From: Gemmatimonadales bacterium
Lineage (GTDB): Bacteria > Gemmatimonadota > Gemmatimonadetes > Gemmatimonadales > GWC2-71-9
Assembly: GCA_025929805.1 (NCBI GenBank)
Contig: JAICPP010000022.1
Coordinates: forward strand, 1-22,948
Direction of reading: 5' to 3'
DNA length: 22,948 bases
Both the position numbers and the translations under genes were made by a program. Below the pieces are notes generated by a model. The model saw only the letters and a program-made list of their open reading frames with translations, ran no database searches and had not been told where the DNA came from. Below, in pieces: positions 9,204 to 15,970 of the stretch; the stretch's first letter is position 1, and the number at the start of each line of letters is the position of its first letter.

Positions 9204-9234
9204 AAGAGTCTGCTCTTAAGGGAAGCCCTAAGGG
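9204..9234 (+). promoter_or_regulatory. Two mutually exclusive candidate hairpins in the leader region
   Basis: AAGAG (9204-9208) can pair with CTCTT (9213-9217) across a TCTG loop. The same CTCTT, with flanking bases, can instead pair with AAGGG (9230-9234) around an AGGG/CCCT stem with an AAG loop. This competing arrangement resembles an attenuator, but it lies nearly 280 bases before the preferred start and no T-tract follows. Confidence 0.25.
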
Positions 9235-9252
9235 AGGTCGCGTCAAACGGCG

Positions 9253-9280
9253 TGATTCAGGGGAACGATCCCTGTCATCA
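9253..9280 (+). promoter_or_regulatory. Candidate hairpin in the leader region
   Basis: CAGGG (9258-9262) and CCCTG (9270-9274) form a perfect five-base stem around a seven-base loop. The flanking TGAT (9253-9256) and ATCA (9277-9280) can extend it. No U-run follows, so it is not a standard terminator. Confidence 0.25.
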
Positions 9281-9498
9281 ACCAGTTCTGATCTCGGTGC
9301 TGCATCTTCGGGGTGAGAGCATGGATACCTCGCTCCGGTTGCTAAGTCTCTGGAACTCCAATCAGCGTAGATCTGCGAAGCGCCTGGATGCCGGGAATTG
9401 GAGTTGGAAACAGCTACGGTGCCGGACCGCCCCACCGATACGATACTTCGCGAGTTACCTCAGTTTCACCGTGATCAGCTTGGCCACAGGACTCCAGC

Positions 9499-9503
9499 GG
9501 GAG
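9499..9503 (+). promoter_or_regulatory. Ribosome binding site that decides the pseudokinase start
   Basis: GGGAG eight bases before TTG 9512. It favours TTG 9512 over the upstream in-frame TTG codons at 9398 and 9404, which have no comparable site. Confidence 0.6.
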
Positions 9504-9511
9504 AACAGCAG

Positions 9512-11260
9512 TTGAGCACGACCCCCTGTGTACACTGCGGAGCCCAGCACGACCCGGGCGCGAGTCCGTGCCCCGAGCCCAGCCTGGTGGGGCGGATCCT
9601 CCCTGGCGGGCTCCGCGTCCGTGAGCGGCTGCGGGACAACCCCCTCGGATCTCTCTACCGCGCCGAGTACCCGAGCGGGCTCAAGGTCGCCGTCATGCTC
9701 CTGGGCTCCCCATCCGCCGACCCTGGTGCACTCGCTTTACTCCGGCAACGCTGCCGCGACGCGATCCAGATCCAGCATCCGAATGTCGCTGCGATCTATG
9801 AGCTGAGCGAGACTGACGATGGGTTGGTCTACATGGTGGCCGAGTTCCTCACGGGTGAGTTGCTGTCGGAGACTCTGGCCAGGCGCGGCGCTCTGCCGCT
9901 GGGCGAGGCCTTGGACCTCTGCCTGCAAGCCGCGGGTGGGCTGCAGGCTGCGCATGACCTCGGGTGGGTTCACGGGAGGCTGTCGCCGGAGACCATTCTG
10001 CTGACCCGTCCAGCCGGCGGCCGTCCACTGGTCAAGCTTATCGGTTTCAGCCCGGAGTTCCTCCAGCGCGAGGGGGATGCCGAGCCACCGATCGAGCAGG
10101 GTGCGAGTCTCGCGCATGCGAGTCCTGAGCGGATCGCCGGACACCCACCGGACCAACTGGGCGACGTGTACAGCCTGGGAGCGGTGCTCCATCACCTCCT
10201 CACCGGACTGCCACCCACTCTCCCCTTCACAGGCGGCACCGCTCCGGAGGCAATACGCACCGTGCTCGTCCGGGCGCTCGCCCCTTCGCCCGCGCAACGC
10301 TTTCAGACGGTGGCCGAGTTCGTGGCGGCACTCCTCCGCCCCGTCGAGCCGGTGCTCAACCAACCTCCCGAGCCCAGCAGGGCTGGTAGGCGCAAACTCC
10401 TCGGGAATCTGTGGCCCGAAGAACGGCTCGTTGCCGCCGTCCTCGTCGCGGTGCTCGGCGGCCTCTGGCTGCTCTGGGTCACGTACAAGCCCGGGCTCGA
10501 CGCACCGAGCCGGCCTCGTCAGGAGCAGTCCGGGGCCGTAGCACGACTCGAGCCCGATTCCGCCTCCCCGTCGTCTGCATCATCGCCCCCGGCGCGTCTT
10601 CCTGCTGACTCGGCGCCTGCATCCCCGGTCCGGCGCGAGTCCATAAGTTCCCGGATTCCTGCCGCATCCGGCCCTCGCCCGGAGGTCTCCAGTGATCTGG
10701 CCGCAGACTCGCTGCTGGTGGATGTACGCTCGATCGACCCCACTATCCAGACGGATCTTCGCTATGCCACCGCGAACAACTTCACGGGTGCGCCGCTTCC
10801 CGGCTACGAGGCGCCGCGCGCGCTGCTCCGCCGGGAGGCGGCCGCCGCATTGGGCCGGGTGCAGGCTAGACTCCGCAGCGAGCGCCTGGGGCTCAGGGTC
10901 CTCGACGCGTACCGTCCGGTCAGGGCTTCGGAGGCGATGGTCGACTGGGCAGAGCGCACCGGGCGCCGCTCGCTGCTCGAGAAGGGCTATATCGCCGAGA
11001 GGAGCCGGCACAACCTGGGCGCGGCTGTGGATGTGACGCTGGTGGACCTGGTGACGGGAACCGAGGTCATAGAGACCACCGCCTTCGACAACTTCACCGG
11101 CACCGCTGACACGGCCAAAGCCAGCGCCCAGCCGCTGCGCTACCGACTGATCCTGGTCAAGACCATGGCATCGGAGGGGTTCAGGCCCTACGGGCAGGCG
11201 TGGTGGCATTTCAACTACCCGCTCGAAGGGGCGGTGCCCCTGGATCAGGTTATTCGGTAG
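9512..11260 (+). CDS. Transmembrane pseudokinase fused to a VanX-like (M15D) pseudopeptidase domain
   Basis: A 582-residue protein. Residues 6-20 look like a degraded zinc ribbon (Cys6, Cys9, Cys20; fourth Cys missing). Residues 25-275 are a Ser/Thr-kinase fold whose C-lobe is clear (SPER, GDVYSLGAVLHHLLTG, and the late RF motif), but every catalytic motif is gone. The Gly loop is LRDNPLGSLY, the lysine site is VAVM, HRDxKPxN reads HGRLSPET, and DFG reads GFS. Residues 306-324 form one membrane helix. A Pro/Ser/Ala-rich linker leads to a D-Ala-D-Ala dipeptidase domain at 402-582. That domain has YRP (Arg468), SRHNLGAAVD (zinc ligands His500 and Asp507) and AWWHF (zinc ligand His566), where the usual EWWH catalytic Glu is Ala563. 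The topology is PknB-like: kinase inside, wall-facing domain outside. It probably binds zinc and D-Ala-D-Ala ligands without cutting them, as a sensor or scaffold (inference). An L,D-transpeptidase gene follows. The start is set by GGGAG before TTG 9512. Confidence 0.88.
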   Translation: MSTTPCVHCGAQHDPGASPCPEPSLVGRILPGGLRVRERLRDNPLGSLYRAEYPSGLKVAVMLLGSPSADPGALALLRQRCRDAIQIQHPNVAAIYELSETDDGLVYMVAEFLTGELLSETLARRGALPLGEALDLCLQAAGGLQAAHDLGWVHGRLSPETILLTRPAGGRPLVKLIGFSPEFLQREGDAEPPIEQGASLAHASPERIAGHPPDQLGDVYSLGAVLHHLLTGLPPTLPFTGGTAPEAIRTVLVRALAPSPAQRFQTVAEFVAALLRPVEPVLNQPPEPSRAGRRKLLGNLWPEERLVAAVLVAVLGGLWLLWVTYKPGLDAPSRPRQEQSGAVARLEPDSASPSSASSPPARLPADSAPASPVRRESISSRIPAASGPRPEVSSDLAADSLLVDVRSIDPTIQTDLRYATANNFTGAPLPGYEAPRALLRREAAAALGRVQARLRSERLGLRVLDAYRPVRASEAMVDWAERTGRRSLLEKGYIAERSRHNLGAAVDVTLVDLVTGTEVIETTAFDNFTGTADTAKASAQPLRYRLILVKTMASEGFRPYGQAWWHFNYPLEGAVPLDQVIR

Positions 11261-11328
11261 TTCTTTCCGCACTCATCGCTTCCGCATAGCCGCGGGCGAT
11301 ATGTGACTCACACTTTGAGCCTTGCGCG

Positions 11329-13053
11329 ATGGTGATTTCCTCGCGACCGGTAACTGTCTTGTTCCGAGCCGCTCGGACCGTGGGGCCATGCCTCGTCGCC
11401 CTGCTGGCCTCTGTCGCCTGCGGAGGGTCTGCCGACCGGGTTAGTGATGAGATCCGCAACATCACGTCGGCCGAGAGCCCGCCGGCATACCTCGAGGGGG
11501 CCCGCTGGAAGTTGGTCAGGCAGATCTACCAGGATCGACAGTACCGACCGCTCTGGGTGGGAAGCCGTCCAGTGCCGGAGAGAACCAAGGCCTTGATCGC
11601 AAACCTGTGTGATGCCGAACGGGAAGGACTTCGTCCCGCGGACTACCGGCTGAGCGAGCTCCGCCGCACTCTGGAGCGGTTGCGACCGAGCCTCGAGAAG
11701 CAGAGGCCCGAGGCCTTCGCCGTGCTCGATCTCGAGCTCACCAAACGGTTCCTCGACTACGGGGCTGATCTGCTGGCGGGCCGGCTCGATCCGAAGGTAG
11801 TCGCGAGCGAGTGGTACATCAGGGCGCGGCGCTCGAGCATCGAGGGCACGCTCCGGGGGGCCGTGCAGGCGGAAGAGTTCGAGGGCATGGTGGCCCCGCT
11901 CCGCCCACAGCTACCCGGGTATGCAGAACTGGTGAAAGGCCTTGCCGGCTACCGCAAGATCCTTGAGCAGGGCGGCTGGCCTCGGGTGCCGGGCGGTCGC
12001 AGACTCCGGGGTGGCGACCGGGGCGCCCGGGTAGCGGTGCTGCGTCGGCGACTCAGGATCACGGGCGACCTTCGGGGTCCGGCGGGGCGGAAACCAGTCT
12101 ACAACCGCGCCGTCGCGAGAGCGGTAGCTCGTTTCCAGGCGCGCCATGGGATCCCGGTAGATGGGATTGTGGGCGCCGCGACGTTGGCCGCCCTGAACGT
12201 GCCGGTCCAGGTACGGATTCGGCAGATCCAGCTCAACCTGGAGCGCTATCGCTGGCTTCCCGCGGAGTTCGGGGGCCGGTACATCTACGTGAACCTTCCC
12301 GATTACAAGCTCTATGCCTACGACGCCGGCAAGCCGGTGCTCACGATGCGGGTCGTGGTGGGCGACGAGTACCAGAACGCTACTCCGGTGTTTGCGGACT
12401 CGATGACATTCGTGGTCTTCCGGCCGTACTGGCATGTGCCGCAGCGGATTTTTGTCCGGGAGATTCTCCCGAGAGTCAGAAAGAAGCGCTCCTACCTCGC
12501 CCGGAACCATTTCGAGGTGATCGATGCCAAACGCGAGTCACGGGTGCTGAACCCGCGTAGGATCAAGTGGTCCCGGGCGGGTATCAGCAAAGTTCGAGTG
12601 CGACAGAGAGGGGGAAGCCCCACGAACCCGCTCGGTTTGGTGAAGTTCATGTTTCCGAACCAGTTCGCCGTCTATCTGCATGACACACCCACCCGGAAAT
12701 TGTTTAATCGGCCGGAGCGGACGCTGAGTCACGGCTGCGTGTGGGTGGAAAAGCCAGTGGAGCTGGCCGACTACGTGCTTGCCGGGCAGGACGACTGGGA
12801 CGAGAAGAAGATCCGAGAGGCGATGCAGACGGCTCATTCAGCGGGCGAGGATGGAGACGCTGACCGCACGATCACACTGAAGCGGCCGCTGCCAGTCTAC
12901 ATCGTCTACTTCACCGCATTCGTCCGAAACGGCATCCTCAACTTTCGGCGCGATCCCTATGGCAAGGATCGCGAGGCGATTGCCAAACTGGGAAAGCTGA
13001 GCCCGAGCGACCCCCGGCTTTGCGAGGAGCTCCAGAAGCTTGTTGGAGGTTGA
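11329..13053 (+). CDS. YcbB/LdtD-type L,D-transpeptidase, probable exported protein or lipoprotein
   Basis: A 574-residue protein of the long YcbB class. It has an N-terminal hydrophobic segment (LVALLASVAC, Cys31; a weak lipobox, so either lipoprotein or signal peptide). A helical scaffold covers about 45-215 and a peptidoglycan-binding-1 domain about 225-292 (AVLRRRL, VARFQARHGIPVDGIVGAAT). The YkuD catalytic domain spans about 315-484, with the capping insertion including YWHVPQRIFVREILPRVRKK and ARNHFEVI. The active-site elements are YLHDTP (His451) and SHGC (His468, Cys470). These enzymes make 3-3 cross-links in peptidoglycan or attach proteins to it. The residue two after the Cys is Trp472, where the family normally has Arg (SHGCxR). 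It lies 68 bases after the pseudokinase/VanX gene in the same direction, which suggests a shared wall-related role. No strong ribosome site precedes ATG 11329. Confidence 0.92.
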   Translation: MVISSRPVTVLFRAARTVGPCLVALLASVACGGSADRVSDEIRNITSAESPPAYLEGARWKLVRQIYQDRQYRPLWVGSRPVPERTKALIANLCDAEREGLRPADYRLSELRRTLERLRPSLEKQRPEAFAVLDLELTKRFLDYGADLLAGRLDPKVVASEWYIRARRSSIEGTLRGAVQAEEFEGMVAPLRPQLPGYAELVKGLAGYRKILEQGGWPRVPGGRRLRGGDRGARVAVLRRRLRITGDLRGPAGRKPVYNRAVARAVARFQARHGIPVDGIVGAATLAALNVPVQVRIRQIQLNLERYRWLPAEFGGRYIYVNLPDYKLYAYDAGKPVLTMRVVVGDEYQNATPVFADSMTFVVFRPYWHVPQRIFVREILPRVRKKRSYLARNHFEVIDAKRESRVLNPRRIKWSRAGISKVRVRQRGGSPTNPLGLVKFMFPNQFAVYLHDTPTRKLFNRPERTLSHGCVWVEKPVELADYVLAGQDDWDEKKIREAMQTAHSAGEDGDADRTITLKRPLPVYIVYFTAFVRNGILNFRRDPYGKDREAIAKLGKLSPSDPRLCEELQKLVGG

Positions 13054-13174
13054 GGTGAGGGGGGCCGCCGGCAGGCGTGAAACCGTTGGTCTCACTACCC
13101 GCTGGATTTCACAATTGCTTTTCGCGGGCCGAAGAAGATCCACGGATGGCGTGACGCCGACCCGCGCTACGGGA

Positions 13175-13234
13175 GAGAAATACGGCGAGACCACCTTCGC
13201 CGACCCAGTGAACAAGAAGTACCCGATCGCCACA
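13175..13234 (+). pseudogene. Fragment resembling a small DUF6582-like protein
   Basis: The frame reads EKYGETTFADPVNKKYPIAT. This YG..xFADPxNKKYPI pattern resembles the start of small (about 70-80 residue) bacterial proteins that continue with a T(E)EHIRAAW helix. Here the following bases give no such continuation in any of the three frames. It looks like a truncated remnant. The surrounding frame is open from TTG 13040 to 13327, so a real but divergent 95-residue protein overlapping the transpeptidase end cannot be fully excluded. Confidence 0.35.
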
Positions 13235-13323
13235 TTCCGGTCGGAGAGCATCCATCCGGGGTCGCTCCCGCTGCCCCTCGCCGGTCGGCTGCTGTCCACC
13301 CGACCCGGCCGACGCCGCGCGGA

Positions 13324-13488
13324 TTAGTGGTTCGCCGGTCCCAAGCACCGGTCGAGCCAATCGAGGATCTCCTTCCGGGAGGCATTCGCGGGCGCAACAC
13401 CATGACCACCGTCCCAGAGCACGTGGCGCTTTTGATGAGGTGGCGTGCCCAGCATGCGAAACATTGGGACGTCCCGATTGTTCAGCAA
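13324..13488 (-). pseudogene. C-terminal remnant of an alpha/beta hydrolase
   Basis: On the minus strand a frame reads MFRMLGTPPHQKRHVLWDGG, then HGVAPANASRKEILDWLDRC, LGPANH and a stop at 13324-13326. The GTPxxxKRHVLxDGGHG and EILDWLDRxLGP features match the C-terminal end of dienelactone-hydrolase/prolyl-oligopeptidase-like domains that are often attached to Ser/Thr kinases in this kind of genome. The His of GGHG would be the catalytic His. An in-frame stop lies just upstream, so the nucleophile and the rest of the fold are missing. It is a leftover of a lost gene, now antisense just before the intact kinase gene. Confidence 0.65.
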
Positions 13489-13583
13489 ACGATTTTACAA
13501 TATGGATTTAGAAGAAAGGGCTCCGTGGGTCGGCTCACACCCTCTGCGCACACCAGCAGCGGCTGGAGACGCTATCTTGGGGC

Positions 13584-15869
13584 ATGACCCTCCTGCAAGT
13601 TGATCGACTGGGCAACGCTCTCGCCGGTCGTTACACCATCGAGCGGGAGCTCGGACGCGGCGGGATGGCAACGGTCTACCTGGCGCGCGACCTCAAGCAC
13701 AGCCGGGAGGTGGCGCTCAAGGTGCTCCGGCCCGAGCTGGGGTCGATGCTGGGCCCCGACCGCTTCAGCCGAGAGATCCAGGTGGCTGCTGCGCTCAACC
13801 ATCCGCACATCCTGCCGCTCTATGACAGCGGGGCAGCGGGGGAGGAGGGCAGCGGGGCCGGTCAGCTGCTGTGGTTCACCATGCCCTTCGTTCGGGGCGA
13901 GTCGCTCCGGCAGAAGTCCAACCGGGAGCGGCAGCTTCCGATCGAAGACGCGCTGTCCATCGTGCGCCAGGTTGCCTCCGCGCTGCAGCACGCCCACAAC
14001 CATGGACTGATCCACCGCGACATCAAGCCCGAGAACATTCTGCTCCATGAAGGCGAGGCGATGGTGGCGGATTTCGGGATTGCGTTGGTGCTCAGCGGGG
14101 AAGCAGGGAAGCAGGGAGGCGGCGGGGTAGAGGACCGACTTACCGGGACGGGGATCTCGCTCGGCACACCGCAGTACATGAGCCCCGAACAGGCCTCCGC
14201 CGACCGGACGGTGGATGCCAGGAGTGACGTGTACAGCCTGGCTTGTGTGCTGTACGAGCTGCTGGCGGGTGAGCCGCCCTATACCGGTCCCACGGCGCAG
14301 GCGGTGATTGCAAAGCGATTCACCGACCCGGTGCCCGGGGTACGGAGGCTCCGGCCCACGGTCCCTGAGGCGGTGGCGCAGGCGCTCACCAGAGCACTGG
14401 CGCTGTCTCCCGCGGACCGGTTCGACTCCGCAGCGGAATTTGCGAAAGCCCTCACCCCGCCGTTCGCGGCAGCTCCCCGGAGCCGGTCGGTCGCCGTTCT
14501 CCCGTTCCTCAACCTGAGCGCCGATCCGGAGAACGACTTCTTCGCCGACGGCATCACCGAGGACGTGATCGCGCAGCTCTCCAAGATCCGTTCTCTGAAG
14601 GTTATCTCCCGCACGTCGGTGATGCAGTACAAGAAGCGGGAGCAGAGCCTCCGGGAGATCGGGGCCAGCCTTCAAGTAGCCACGCTGCTGGAGGGAAGCG
14701 TCCGGCGGGCCGGCAACCGGGTCCGGATCGTAGCGCAGCTCATCGACGCCGAACAGGATCAGCACCTCTGGGCGGACACCTACGATCGGCAGCTCACCGA
14801 TATCTTCGCGATCCAGAGCGATGTCGCCCTCCAGATCGCTACCGCGCTCGAAGCGGAGCTCTCGCCCGACGAGCGAAAACGGATCCAGCGGGAGCCCACC
14901 AGCAGCGTCCGCGCGTACCAGTTCTACCTGCAGGGGCGGTACTGCTACAGCCGCTACACCGAAGAAGGCATCCAGAGAGGGATCGAGTACTTCCATCAGG
15001 CCATCGCGACCGATCCCAACTATGCCCTTCCTTATGTAGGCGTCGCCCTGGCTTACGCGGAGCTTGCGGCCGGGCAGGGGGGTGGCATAGTGACGCCGGA
15101 TGTGGCCTACGAGCGGGCCCGGGAAGCCGTCATGAAAGCGTTGACGGTCGACCCCGAGCTGGGCGAGGCGCACTCCGTGCTGGCGCTGCTCAAGATGGTG
15201 CATGACTTCGACTGGGATGGCTCCGAGAACGAGTTCAGGGTGGCGCTGGAGCTGAGCCCAGGTGCTGCCGACATCTACGATCACTACGGGTGGCTCTGTG
15301 CCGCGCTGGGGCGGTTCGAGGAGGCGGTGGCGCTGGTGAGGCGGGCCCAGGAGCTCGACCCGCTGATGCACCGGGCAGATGTCGCGAGCACGCTGCTGCG
15401 AGCCGGCCGCTATCAGGAAGCCGAGACCGCGGCCTTGCGAGCGGTCGAGTTCGAGCCGGATTACGCCCGGGGGCGCTCCACCTTGGGTTGGGCGTACCTC
15501 AAGACCGGCAAGGCGGTGGATGGTGTGGCGCAGCTGGAGAAAGCGGTAGCGCTGGCCCCCGAGAACACCCTCTACCTGGCTCAACTGGGCCAGGCCTATG
15601 CCATGACCGGCCGGACGGAGCAGGCTCATGAAGTACTGAGGAGGCTCGAAGAGATGTCAAAGGTCCGGTATGTCTCCCCTTACCATATGGCCTATGTCTT
15701 TACCGGCCTGGGAGAATCGGATCGGGCAATGGACTTGCTGGAGCAGGCGTACGAGGAACACGCCGGAAGTGTGTATGGGATCAAGGGGTCCTTCCTGTTC
15801 TCCCCGCTTCACTCGCATCCTCGGTTTCTCGCACTACTCAGGAAGCTGAACCTGACCCCGCCCCAATAG
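13584..15869 (+). CDS. Ser/Thr protein kinase with TolB-like domain and TPR repeats
   Basis: A 761-residue protein. Residues 17-290 are a complete PknB-type kinase: Gly loop GRGGMATVY (24-32), VALK with Lys46, HRDIKPEN (His144, Asp146, Asn151), DFG (163-165) and SPEQ closing the activation segment (200-203). Residues 301-430 are a TolB/FlgO-like N-terminal domain of the kind also found in adenylate-cyclase-associated regulators (SVAVLPFLNLSADPENDFFA, then TLLEGSVRRAGNRVRI). From about 445 to the end are TPR repeats. No membrane helix is visible, so it is probably cytosolic. Such proteins phosphorylate Ser/Thr targets and use the TPRs to bind partners. It lies 530 bases after the L,D-transpeptidase, separated by gene remnants, so it probably has its own promoter. 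It could supply the activity the upstream pseudokinase lacks; that is inference. Confidence 0.93.
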   Translation: MTLLQVDRLGNALAGRYTIERELGRGGMATVYLARDLKHSREVALKVLRPELGSMLGPDRFSREIQVAAALNHPHILPLYDSGAAGEEGSGAGQLLWFTMPFVRGESLRQKSNRERQLPIEDALSIVRQVASALQHAHNHGLIHRDIKPENILLHEGEAMVADFGIALVLSGEAGKQGGGGVEDRLTGTGISLGTPQYMSPEQASADRTVDARSDVYSLACVLYELLAGEPPYTGPTAQAVIAKRFTDPVPGVRRLRPTVPEAVAQALTRALALSPADRFDSAAEFAKALTPPFAAAPRSRSVAVLPFLNLSADPENDFFADGITEDVIAQLSKIRSLKVISRTSVMQYKKREQSLREIGASLQVATLLEGSVRRAGNRVRIVAQLIDAEQDQHLWADTYDRQLTDIFAIQSDVALQIATALEAELSPDERKRIQREPTSSVRAYQFYLQGRYCYSRYTEEGIQRGIEYFHQAIATDPNYALPYVGVALAYAELAAGQGGGIVTPDVAYERAREAVMKALTVDPELGEAHSVLALLKMVHDFDWDGSENEFRVALELSPGAADIYDHYGWLCAALGRFEEAVALVRRAQELDPLMHRADVASTLLRAGRYQEAETAALRAVEFEPDYARGRSTLGWAYLKTGKAVDGVAQLEKAVALAPENTLYLAQLGQAYAMTGRTEQAHEVLRRLEEMSKVRYVSPYHMAYVFTGLGESDRAMDLLEQAYEEHAGSVYGIKGSFLFSPLHSHPRFLALLRKLNLTPPQ

Positions 15870-15876
15870 AAGTCAC

Positions 15877-15901
15877 CACAGAGGCACAGAGGACACAGAG
15901 G
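15877..15901. repeat. CACAGAGG short tandem repeat
   Basis: Three copies of CACAGAGG at 15877-15884, 15885-15892 and 15894-15901, the last two separated by one A. It sits directly after the kinase stop codon. Very similar CACAGAGGCACAGAGG strings occur between genes in many unrelated bacterial genomes; that is recalled knowledge, not checked here. Confidence 0.6.
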
Positions 15902-15970
15902 TGAATAGCGATTGGGTTGCCTCCCGCGCTACATTCCGGCCAGCGATACCGAACTTCAAGAGGCTCAACC

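Larger units (their letters stand above)
8831..9511. other. Long non-coding or decayed stretch upstream of the pseudokinase gene
   Basis: No convincing gene was found here. A TTG-started frame at 8838-9077 (+) would give a 79-residue peptide with two hydrophobic stretches around a charged SKRKE turn, but it has no well-placed ribosome site and its codon use is weak. An ATG at 9321 opens a short frame running to 9515, also unsupported. From 9204 to 9280 there are three small hairpin-forming sequences, listed separately. The frame of the downstream gene stays open back to TTG 9398, so a longer N-terminus of that protein is possible. Composition is less GC-rich than the neighbouring genes around 8830-9020. 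Confidence 0.5.
13054..13583. other. Intergenic patch with gene remnants before the kinase gene
   Basis: This 530-base stretch has no intact gene. It contains a short plus-strand fragment with a recognisable small-protein motif (13175-13234) and a minus-strand fragment of an alpha/beta hydrolase end (13324-13488). The AT-richer segment around 13486-13515 includes TACAAT (13496-13501), which could serve as a -10 element for the kinase gene, but no -35 at proper distance was seen. Confidence 0.5.

Noticed and set aside
9398..9511. N-terminal extension of the pseudokinase from TTG 9398
   Set aside because: The frame is open, but TTG 9512 has a GGGAG at good spacing and is followed at once by the zinc-ribbon-like CVHCG segment. 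The extension has no recognisable feature.
13479..13501. A promoter formed by TTGTTC and TACAAT before the kinase gene
   Set aside because: The two boxes are only 11 bases apart, too close for a standard sigma-70 promoter.
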